This document shows, piece after piece, positions 1-7,286 of a stretch of DNA of 64,000 bases. Both the position numbers and the translations under genes were made by a program. This stretch comes from UBA2357 sp002344625 (GTDB taxonomy: Bacteria > Pseudomonadota > Gammaproteobacteria > Burkholderiales > Rhodocyclaceae). Location: assembly GCA_937995335.1 (NCBI GenBank), contig CALKIH010000049.1:75192-139191 (forward strand), read 5' to 3'. Position 1 is the stretch's first letter. Every line of letters starts with the position of its first letter. Below the pieces are notes generated by a model. It did not search any database, was not told the origin of the DNA, and saw nothing but the letters and a program-made list of their open reading frames with translations.

Positions 1-401
1 GCGAGGCGATGCAGGCTACGGGGTGCGCGCTGTTCCTGGACATCCACGGCGACGAGTCGCTGCCGTACGTGTTCTTCTCGACTTCGGAAGACGTGCCCGG
101 TTTCAGCGCCGACCTGCGCGACCAGCAGACCCGCTTCGTCGCCGCCACGGCGGCGGTGAGCCCCGATTTCCAGACCGTCGTCGGCTATGAGCAAGGACGC
201 TTCGGCGACGAATTGCTGACGCTGGGGAGCAAATGGGTGGCGCATGCATTCGGCTGCCTGTCCTTGACGCTGGAAATGCCTTTCAAGGACAACGCCAACC
301 TGCCCGACGGCCAGACCGGCTGGAGCGGGGCGCGCAGCAAGCGCCTGGGCGCCGCGATGCTGAACCCGATCCTGGCGCATCTCGAATCCACGCGCGCATG
401 A
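1..401 (+). CDS. M14-type (cytosolic carboxypeptidase-like) zinc carboxypeptidase, C-terminal part
   Basis: The frame is open from base 3, so the gene enters from outside the window and only about 132 C-terminal codons are visible. The fragment contains FLDIHGDES, resembling the substrate-side histidine region of M14 carboxypeptidases, and LTLEMPFKDN, where the Glu fits the general base of the cytosolic carboxypeptidase subgroup. The zinc-binding HxxE lies upstream and cannot be seen. The family removes C-terminal residues from peptides or proteins; the substrate in bacteria is mostly unknown. It converges on the Crp-type regulator 40 bp away. The family call is fairly sure; the specificity is not. 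Confidence 0.75.
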   Translation, partial: EAMQATGCALFLDIHGDESLPYVFFSTSEDVPGFSADLRDQQTRFVAATAAVSPDFQTVVGYEQGRFGDELLTLGSKWVAHAFGCLSLTLEMPFKDNANLPDGQTGWSGARSKRLGAAMLNPILAHLESTRA

Positions 402-441
402 GCCGCGGCGCGGCGTCGTGTTTCGGGGCGCGGCGCAAAGC

Positions 442-1095
442 TCACCAGCGCGTCGGCAGCGGCTTCAGCAAGGTGATCCGATGATCGTCGAGGTTCAGGT
501 AGCCGCCGACCACCAGTTCGCGCAGGATCCGGTTCACCATTTCGCGCGAGGCCCCCAGCAGATTGGCGATTTCCTGCTGGGTGAGGCGGCGCTCGACGAC
601 CCGCTTGCCTTCATGCGCGACCGCCAGTGTTTCGAACAGCCGCACCAGCCGGCCAAACACGTCGTTCAGCGCGAGGCCGCGAACGTTGTCGGTGAGGGTG
701 CGAATGCGCCCGACGAGATTCTTCATGACGACATGCGCGCACCCCGGATGCTGCTCGAGCAAGGCCATGAACGCGGTGTGCGAGATGTGCAGTAGCTCGG
801 TGCGCTCGCGCGTCATCACCGAAGCCGAGCGTGGGGCGCTGTCGAGCAGGGCGAGCTCGCCGAAGTATTCGCCCGGCCACAGCAGCGACAGGGTCAGCTC
901 GCGACCGTTTTCCTCGACCAGAAAGACCTTGAGCGAGCCGCTCTGGATCACGAACAGGCCATGCCCTTCGTCACCCTCGTTCACGATGATGCTGCCCGGC
1001 ATGAACACCCGCGGATGGGCCGCCTGGGCGATCCGCTCGAGCTGCTCCGGCGCGAGTCCGGCAAACAGTTCGACGTCGGCGAGATATGAAGACAT
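442..1095 (-). CDS. Crp/Fnr-family transcriptional regulator
   Basis: A 217-residue protein with a cyclic-nucleotide-binding beta-roll at about residues 10-120 and a winged helix-turn-helix at about 170-195 (LTQQEIANLLGASREMVNR). The phosphate-binding cassette reads FGELALLDSAPRSASV. It keeps the Gly-Glu and Arg89-Ser90 that grip the cyclic phosphate in CRP, and there is no N-terminal Cys cluster as in Fnr, so a cyclic-nucleotide ligand is likely. The ATG at 1095 is preceded by GGGGAAAGGG. A longer frame upstream runs into the divergent cyclase gene and is rejected. The start lies 24 bp from that cyclase. A CRP-type palindrome at 11666-11681 is a candidate target. Confidence 0.9.
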   Translation of the reverse strand: MSSYLADVELFAGLAPEQLERIAQAAHPRVFMPGSIIVNEGDEGHGLFVIQSGSLKVFLVEENGRELTLSLLWPGEYFGELALLDSAPRSASVMTRERTELLHISHTAFMALLEQHPGCAHVVMKNLVGRIRTLTDNVRGLALNDVFGRLVRLFETLAVAHEGKRVVERRLTQQEIANLLGASREMVNRILRELVVGGYLNLDDHRITLLKPLPTRW

Positions 1096-1119
1096 GCCCT
1101 TTCCCCTGCGAGTGATCGA

Positions 1120-3180
1120 ATGATGGTCAGCCCCCTCGCATCGGCCACCACTCCTGTTTCGACCCGCCTGCTGCGGGTGCTCCTGGGGAGCGTGCTGGCG
1201 ACGCTGGCAATCTGGCTGTCTCCGCTGGCCGAGCTGGAGGAGGGCGCCGGGCTGGGATTCCTGTACATGCTGCGTGGTCCGGTTGTTGCCCCGCAACACC
1301 TTTTGATTGTAACCGCCGACGCTTCATCGTCAAGATCGCTGGGGGTTCCGGAGCGGGTCGATCGCTGGCCGCGGCGGCTGCATGCGCAACTGATCGACGG
1401 ACTCGTGGAGAACGGCGCCGTCGCGATCGGTTTCGATCTGTTGTTTCAGCAGCCCCGCGAGCCCCACGACGACGCACGGCTGAGTGAGGCGCTGCGCTCG
1501 GCCGGCAAGGTGGTGTTGGTCGAAGGCGTCCGGCGCGACCTGCTGCGCGCGCCGGATGGGCGCATGCTCGCAAGTGTCGACGAGCGCATCGTTCCGCTCG
1601 AGATGTTCGCCCAGGCGGCGCACGCGACCGCGCCGTTCCTGCTGCCCAAAACGCCCCAAGGGGTGCTCGAGTTCTGGGACGAGATCCCGGCCCTGGGCGA
1701 CCGCGCCTCGCTGCCGCTGCTGCTCGCCCGCCTGTACTTCGCGCACCGGGCCGGCGTGGCGGCCGACGAACTGCCTGCCGAACTGCACCCGGGCAAAGCG
1801 GCGGGCGCGGCCCGGTCCGGCGGGCGCCGGATCCTCAACCTGTATGGTCCGCTGCACAGCGTGGCGACCGTTGGTTATGCCGACGCGTTGGCGGCGCTTT
1901 CCGATCGCTCGGCCGCCGCGGCGATGTTCGGCGGCAAGGTGGTGCTGGTCGGGCAGTCCGAGGCGAACCAGTCGCGCCAGGTCGACGCCTATCGCACCCC
2001 GTTCAGCACCCGCGACGGGCTCGACGTGAGTGGCGTCGAGCTTTGCGCCACCGCGGTGGGCAATCTCACCGAGGGGACCTGGCTAGAGCGGCCGGGCGAA
2101 GGCGCCACGGCGGCGTTGATCGGCGTCGCCGCCGCGCTGCTCGCGCTGCCGTGGGTATTCGTCGGCGCAAGAACCGCGTTCGCACTGACCGTCATGCTCG
2201 CGCTCATCTACGTCGGCATTGCTCACCTCGCGTTCGCACATCTCTACCTGTGGTTGCCGGTCGTCATCCCGGCCGGGTTCGCGCCGGTCATCGCGGCGGG
2301 GCTGGGGCTGGCGGTCCAGTATCGCGATGCGCGGCGTGAGCGGGCGCAGTTCGCCAAGGCCGCCGAACTGGGCATTCCGGCGCGCGCGGCGGCGCGCCTG
2401 GCCGCGGTGCTGGGCGCCAACAGCAGCGGCAACACGGTTTTCGCCGTGTGCATGTGCAGCGACATCGAGGGCTACACCCCGCTGTCGGAATCACTCAGCC
2501 CGCTCGCGATCCGCGACCGGCTGAACGCTTATCTCGCGACTTTCCTGCCGGTCATCGAACATCACGGCGGCTATGCGGCCGACATCGTCGGCGATTCGAT
2601 CATGTCGGTGTGGATCGCGAACGAGACGCGCGAGGCCGCGTTCGCGCAGGCCTGCAAAGCCGCGCTGGCCCTCGACCGGATCATGAACCGCGACGGCTCG
2701 CCGGCCGCGTTGCCGACCCGCTTCGGCCTGCACTGCGGTCCGGTTTTCTTCGGCGAGGTCGGCGGCGACGGGCGACGCGAGCTGCGTGTCGTCGGCGACA
2801 CCGTGAATACGGCGAGCCGGATACAGGGCGTGAACAAGTACCTCGGCACGCGCATACTCGTGTCCGGCGAAGTCGCAAGCGCATTCGATGCCCCGTCCAG
2901 GCGCGCGCGCGGGCGTTTCGCGCTGATGGGCAAGTCCGAACCGCTGCCCTTGTGCGAACTGGCCGACGAAGCGCTGCCGGCGCCGGCCGGGCAGGCTTTC
3001 ATGGCCGGCCTTGCCGGTTTCGATCGAGGCGATTTCGTGCAGGCGGAGCGCTGTTTCGCCGATGCGGCCGTGCAGGGCGACCGGGGGCCGGCCGAATTCT
3101 ATCGCGCGCAATGCCGGATGCTGTTGCGCTCGCCACCCGGCCGCGATTGGAGCGGCATCATCGACTTGGGTGCGAAGTGA
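1120..3180 (+). CDS. CHASE2-domain class III adenylate/guanylate cyclase
   Basis: A 686-residue membrane cyclase. An N-terminal membrane segment (about 17-37) is followed by an extracytoplasmic CHASE2 sensor (to about 320), a hydrophobic block of about three helices (about 328-395) and a class III cyclase domain (about 440-620). Metal-binding Asp residues are D448 in CSDIEGYT and D492 in DIVGDSIM. The Asn and Arg of VGDTVNTASRI match the transition-state pair. The two positions that select adenine in animal cyclases (Lys and Asp) are Asp488 and Arg here, so ATP versus GTP cannot be assigned. It should supply the cyclic nucleotide for the divergent Crp-type regulator. The last 50 residues resemble a TPR-like helical tail. 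Confidence 0.9.
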   Translation: MMVSPLASATTPVSTRLLRVLLGSVLATLAIWLSPLAELEEGAGLGFLYMLRGPVVAPQHLLIVTADASSSRSLGVPERVDRWPRRLHAQLIDGLVENGAVAIGFDLLFQQPREPHDDARLSEALRSAGKVVLVEGVRRDLLRAPDGRMLASVDERIVPLEMFAQAAHATAPFLLPKTPQGVLEFWDEIPALGDRASLPLLLARLYFAHRAGVAADELPAELHPGKAAGAARSGGRRILNLYGPLHSVATVGYADALAALSDRSAAAAMFGGKVVLVGQSEANQSRQVDAYRTPFSTRDGLDVSGVELCATAVGNLTEGTWLERPGEGATAALIGVAAALLALPWVFVGARTAFALTVMLALIYVGIAHLAFAHLYLWLPVVIPAGFAPVIAAGLGLAVQYRDARRERAQFAKAAELGIPARAAARLAAVLGANSSGNTVFAVCMCSDIEGYTPLSESLSPLAIRDRLNAYLATFLPVIEHHGGYAADIVGDSIMSVWIANETREAAFAQACKAALALDRIMNRDGSPAALPTRFGLHCGPVFFGEVGGDGRRELRVVGDTVNTASRIQGVNKYLGTRILVSGEVASAFDAPSRRARGRFALMGKSEPLPLCELADEALPAPAGQAFMAGLAGFDRGDFVQAERCFADAAVQGDRGPAEFYRAQCRMLLRSPPGRDWSGIIDLGAK

Positions 3181-3377
3181 GCGCAAGCGCGAAGCAAGGA
3201 AAAAGCGCACGAAGTCGTAAAACTTTGTAGCGCTGACGAAACATCGTGACTAACATTGTCAGCCAGCCGCGGAACCTTCTCGCCGAAGTCGCAACCGCGT
3301 CCGTGGTCGCCCGCAATGAATTGCTTGCTTCGGCGGGGCGCAGCCCGCCCGGGCCGCACCGTTCGAACCGGAAAACG

Positions 3378-4949
3378 ATGAATCCTGACCGATATTCCAT
3401 GCAAAACGCCGGGTTTCGTGCGTTGAAGCCGCTGCCCACTCGCATATCGTCGCTTTTCGGTGTGCTCGGCCTGTTGGCTGCGCAGCAAGTGGCGGCCTGT
3501 GAGAATCCCGTGGGACGGCTCGAGACGGCCGAATCGGTCGTGGAAATGCGTGCTGCCGCAAGCGGCGACTGGGTTCGGATCATGCCGGCGCACCCATTGT
3601 GCGAAGGCGACCAGGTGGCGGTACGCGCCCCGGGCCGGGCATCGGTCGTGCTCGAAGGCGACATCCTGGTGCGCCTCGACCAGAACACCACCTTGACACT
3701 CACCCATGTTCCGCCCGATGCCGATGCTCGCTTGGGCATGGTCGAGGGGCTGATTCATGTCATCACCCGATTCCGCAAGCGTTTCGAGGTCAACACACCG
3801 TTCGTGAACGCCATGGTGGAAGGCACCGAGTTCTCGGTCAGGAGTGCCGACGGGGCGGGCCGCGTGGTCGTGATCGAAGGGCAGGTGCGGGTCGCCAATG
3901 CCGGGGGCGAGCAGACCCTGGCGACCGGCGAAGCGGCTATTGCGCGCGGCGAGCACGCGCCTGGAAAAATCGAGCTCAGGGCGCTCGATACGGTGCGCTG
4001 GGCGATCCATTACCCGCAGATCATGTGGCTCGACGCGACGGCCCGGGCGCGGCTGCCCGCGTCGCTGGGCAATACGGTCGACGCGGCCCAGTCGGCCATG
4101 GCGCAGTCGAAGCATGCCGAGGCGCTCAGGCTGCTGGATGCGGCGGGGCCGTCTGGCCAGGCGGCCGAACTCGCCCCGCTGCATGTGAGCGTCCTGCTCG
4201 CGCTGGGGCGCATCGAGCCGGCGCGCAAGCTGCTGGCGGCGGTGCCCTCCGGCGGGGCTTCGGCGCTGGCGCTCGAGGCCTTGCTGGCCGTCACCGTCAA
4301 TGATCTCGAAACCGCCGACAGCGCCGCCCGGCGCGCCGTCGCCGCCGACCCCGAGAATGCCGCCGCGCAGCTGGCCCTCAGCTACGCGCTGCAGGCGGGC
4401 ATGGACGTACCGGCCGCACATGCCGCCGCCGCGCGTGCGACGGCGCTGGCACCGGAAAACCCGTTCGGCTGGACCCGCCGCGCCGAGCTCGAACTGTCGC
4501 TTGCACGCACGGGCGCCGCGCGCGCCTCGGCGGCAATCGCACTCGAACGCGCGCCGGGGCTCGCGCGTGCGCACGCGCTGGTCGGTTTCGCCGATCTGCT
4601 CGAGCGCCGGCTCGGCGACGCCGACGCGGCGTTGGCGCGGCCGATCCCGGCGACCCGTTCGCGCGCTTTGCCCAGGGGCTCGTGGCGCTCAAGCGCGGGC
4701 AGGTCTCGCAGGGACGCAGCGCGCTCGAACTCGCCGTGCTGCTCGATCCGACCAATGCGGAACTGCGCAGCTATCTGGGCCGGATCTATCTCGAAGAGCA
4801 GCGCAGCGCGCTCGCGGCCGATCAGTTCGAACTGGCACGGACGCTCGACCTGGGCTCGCCGACTCCGTGGTTTTTCGACGCCTATCGGCGGCTGCGGGCG
4901 AACGATCCGCTCGGGGCGCTCGCCGATACCGGCAGGGCGCTCGAACTGA
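3378..4949 (+). CDS. FecR-domain/TPR protein, N-terminal part of a frameshifted FecR-TPR-barrel gene
   Basis: From the ATG at 3378 the product has a signal-like hydrophobic segment ending VAACENP, which could also be a lipobox. A FecR-type domain follows (about 45-190: RASVVLEGDILVRLDQNT, then a VEGTEFSV segment), then helical Ala/Leu-rich TPR-like repeats to about residue 420. Family-like sequence stops near base 4640. Beyond it this frame turns into Arg/Ser-rich translation while the -1 frame continues the TPR pattern (ADPGDPFARF), so residues encoded after about 4640 are probably not natural. A GTG at 3246 in the same frame is a weaker start. FecR domains usually sit in the periplasm. It follows the cyclase by about 200 bp. 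Confidence 0.75.
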   Translation: MNPDRYSMQNAGFRALKPLPTRISSLFGVLGLLAAQQVAACENPVGRLETAESVVEMRAAASGDWVRIMPAHPLCEGDQVAVRAPGRASVVLEGDILVRLDQNTTLTLTHVPPDADARLGMVEGLIHVITRFRKRFEVNTPFVNAMVEGTEFSVRSADGAGRVVVIEGQVRVANAGGEQTLATGEAAIARGEHAPGKIELRALDTVRWAIHYPQIMWLDATARARLPASLGNTVDAAQSAMAQSKHAEALRLLDAAGPSGQAAELAPLHVSVLLALGRIEPARKLLAAVPSGGASALALEALLAVTVNDLETADSAARRAVAADPENAAAQLALSYALQAGMDVPAAHAAAARATALAPENPFGWTRRAELELSLARTGAARASAAIALERAPGLARAHALVGFADLLERRLGDADAALARPIPATRSRALPRGSWRSSAGRSRRDAARSNSPCCSIRPMRNCAAIWAGSISKSSAARSRPISSNWHGRSTWARRLRGFSTPIGGCGRTIRSGRSPIPAGRSN

Positions 4950-6778
4950 ACGAAAACCGGGCCGTGTTCCGCAGCCCTGAGCTGATCGACAGCGACCGGG
5001 CCGCACGCAGCACGCTGCAGGGGTTGGCGTTCGGCGAGCTCGGATTCGACCGGCCGATGCGCATGGCCGCCATCGGCGCCTTGGGCGACGATCCCTTGAG
5101 CGCGTCGGCGCATCGGCTGCTGGCCGACAGCTATGGCCGTGAGACCGGCCTGGAGTCGGCGCGCGCGAGCCAGTACCTGCAGATGAGCCTGCGCCAGCCG
5201 CTGGGTGCCGCGCCGGTGCCGCCGCAGGTCCTGCTGCCAGGGCTGCCGATACTGAGCGGCTCGAGGCTGTTGTCGCCGGAAGAGGTCACCGACGTCGTGG
5301 GGCGCAAGCCGGTGCATTTTTCGGCCTCGGGGCTGGGCGGCAGCCAGGATACGCTGGGGGGGACGGTCACCATGGCGCGCACCTGGGAGCGGGCGCAATT
5401 GTCCTTGGGCGCGTTTCGCTATCGCAGTGACGGTGTCGGCGACAACGCCGATGTAGACCTCGCCCTGGACCGGGTCGCGCTACAGTTCGCGCCTACCGCT
5501 TCGACGATGCTGCATGCCGAGGCGTGGCAGAGCGACGAGTCGGGCGGCGACATCGGCCAGCGCTTCTTCGACGATCAGATCGTGCGTGGCTTCGATACCG
5601 AACGCAGGCTTGGCCGGGTCGCGTTCCGGACCCTGATCGATGCGCAGAGCGAATTGATCGGCAGTTATGCGGTTTCGGACATCGACGTCGTCAACACCGG
5701 CTCGGTCGAGTTCGCGCCCGGGATGTCGCAGAAGGGGCTGATCGACGAGAGCGTCGCCGGCCGCGAGCTCGGGTTGCAGTATCTGCGTGCGACTTCGCCC
5801 TACACCGTGACGCTGGGCGTGACCCGCAACCGCCGGGATCGCGAGACGCGGTTCGAGGACACCATTTGCTGCGTGCCCGACGAGGTGGTGATCGGCTCGC
5901 CGCTGTTCGAGTACGACGAGGCGCTCGACAGCGCCTACGGCTATCTGCGCTACGGCGTATCCGCCGCCATCGATGCGCATCTGGGTGCCGCGTACCAGCG
6001 CTTCGAAAGCGACGACCCGTTCGTGGCCGGCGAGGAACGCACCAGCGGCAAGCTTGGCCTGGTCTATCGGCCGCATCACAGGGTCAGCGTAAGGGCTGCG
6101 TGGATACAGGGCGTGGCGGGTCAGTATGGGCTGCCGGGACTGGAACCCACCGAGTTCGCCGGTTTCGTGCAGCAGCATGACGATCCGATCGCGAGCTTCT
6201 CGACCACCCGCGCGCTCGCGCTCGATCTGAGTCCGGTCGAGCGGGTCACGACCGGCCTGGAATGGTCGGCGCGCGACCTCGACGTACCGAACCGCAACTG
6301 CGGTCTCGCGCCCTGCAACGCACCGGTGGAAATCACCCGCTATCGCGCGCATGCCGGCTGGCAACTCGACCCGCGCGTGGCGCTTTCGGTCGAATGGGCG
6401 TACGAATCGAGCGAGCAGAGCGCGTTCGCGGCGGACTCCTTCGCCTATCCGGTCGAGGTCAGAACCACCCAGCTGCCTTTGCGTGCCTGGTTCGGGCTTG
6501 GGCATGGCTGGAGTGTCAGCTCGGAAGCCTTGCGGATCGGCCAGCGCGTCGGCCTCCTGGCCGACGGTGCCGTACGTACCGAAAGCGAATCGTTCTGGCT
6601 CGCCAACTTCCGCCTCAGGCGGGCGCCAGCCGATGCGCGCTGGAGCGTCGATGTCGAGCTGCGCAACGCCTTCGATCAGGACTTCCGTTACCAGGATCCC
6701 AATATTTTCGGTTCGGCGGGCGTGCCGCGCTATCTGCCGGAGCGTTCGGCTTTCCTTGCTTTCCGGTACCAGTTCTAG
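4682..6778 (+). CDS. TPR/outer-membrane beta-barrel portion of the frameshifted FecR-TPR-barrel gene
   Basis: This frame continues the gene that starts at 3378. The frame is open back to at least 4640; the coordinate given is the first GTG, which happens to follow AGGGG. The first 170 residues or so are TPR-like (DPTNAELRSYLGRIYLEEQ). The rest alternates short aromatic and polar strands typical of an outer-membrane barrel and ends SAFLAFRYQF with a C-terminal Phe, the usual barrel signature recognised by the Bam machinery. There is no TonB box or obvious plug domain. Without the upstream signal peptide this fragment alone could not be exported. With the missing base restored, the whole product would be about 1133 residues. 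Confidence 0.7.
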   Translation: MALKRGQVSQGRSALELAVLLDPTNAELRSYLGRIYLEEQRSALAADQFELARTLDLGSPTPWFFDAYRRLRANDPLGALADTGRALELNENRAVFRSPELIDSDRAARSTLQGLAFGELGFDRPMRMAAIGALGDDPLSASAHRLLADSYGRETGLESARASQYLQMSLRQPLGAAPVPPQVLLPGLPILSGSRLLSPEEVTDVVGRKPVHFSASGLGGSQDTLGGTVTMARTWERAQLSLGAFRYRSDGVGDNADVDLALDRVALQFAPTASTMLHAEAWQSDESGGDIGQRFFDDQIVRGFDTERRLGRVAFRTLIDAQSELIGSYAVSDIDVVNTGSVEFAPGMSQKGLIDESVAGRELGLQYLRATSPYTVTLGVTRNRRDRETRFEDTICCVPDEVVIGSPLFEYDEALDSAYGYLRYGVSAAIDAHLGAAYQRFESDDPFVAGEERTSGKLGLVYRPHHRVSVRAAWIQGVAGQYGLPGLEPTEFAGFVQQHDDPIASFSTTRALALDLSPVERVTTGLEWSARDLDVPNRNCGLAPCNAPVEITRYRAHAGWQLDPRVALSVEWAYESSEQSAFAADSFAYPVEVRTTQLPLRAWFGLGHGWSVSSEALRIGQRVGLLADGAVRTESESFWLANFRLRRAPADARWSVDVELRNAFDQDFRYQDPNIFGSAGVPRYLPERSAFLAFRYQF

Positions 6779-6804
6779 GTCCATTCACAAAGGGAGAAGG
6801 TGCA

Positions 6805-7242
6805 ATGCTGAAACTTCACGCAATTCGTGCAAACCGGACTGCCACCGCCGGGGCGTTCGTCGCGGCTTTGCTGCTTGGCGGCTGCGCCGGGATGCAGGCG
6901 CCCGGGCATGCGGATTACGAACCGCTCAAGGCCCCGGAGCTCGCGCAGCGCTTCGTCGCGCCAGGAGAGGCGGTCGGTGCGATTGTCGTCAATCGCGACG
7001 GTGACCTGGTATTCGTCGACGAGAAGGGCACGGTCGTCGAACCCTGCCGCCTGTGTGAAGACGGTGACGAGGCCTGCAAGGCCGGCAAGGCGGATGAGCG
7101 GGTGCCGATGTGCAAGAGCACCAGCGGGACCACGATCACCGGGGTGACGCCGATGAGCGTGGTCAGTCATACCGGCTCGCGCTGCATCCTGGTGACCAAG
7201 CAGGGCGCCTCGGGGTTCTATACCTACCAGATCTGCTGGTGA
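6805..7242 (+). CDS. Small putative lipoprotein of unknown function
   Basis: A 145-residue protein with an excellent Shine-Dalgarno (AGGGAGAAGG) 5 bp before the ATG, 26 bp after the barrel gene. It has a signal peptide with lipobox LLGGC, cleaved before Cys27. The mature part carries six further Cys residues in two groups (CRLC, C, then C and C near the C-terminus), suggesting disulfides in the periplasm. I do not recognise the family. Its position directly behind the FecR-TPR-barrel gene suggests co-transcription and a role at the same outer-membrane assembly, which is inference only. Confidence 0.7.
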   Translation: MLKLHAIRANRTATAGAFVAALLLGGCAGMQAPGHADYEPLKAPELAQRFVAPGEAVGAIVVNRDGDLVFVDEKGTVVEPCRLCEDGDEACKAGKADERVPMCKSTSGTTITGVTPMSVVSHTGSRCILVTKQGASGFYTYQICW

Positions 7243-7265
7243 CGAACGCGTTGCCGGCCCGTGCG

Positions 7266-7286
7266 CGCCTGAGGGGGTTTCAGGCG
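7266..7286. terminator. Hairpin between convergent genes
   Basis: CGCCTGA and TCAGGCG form a perfect 7-bp stem around a 7-base loop between the end of the lipoprotein gene and the end of the ABC exporter, overlapping the exporter stop codon. There is no T-run on either side, so it is at best a weak or factor-dependent terminator. Confidence 0.3.

Noticed and set aside
4636..4646. Programmed -1 ribosomal frameshift at the FecR/barrel junction
   Set aside because: No X-XXY-YYZ slippery heptamer and no clear downstream pseudoknot; a missing base explains it more simply.
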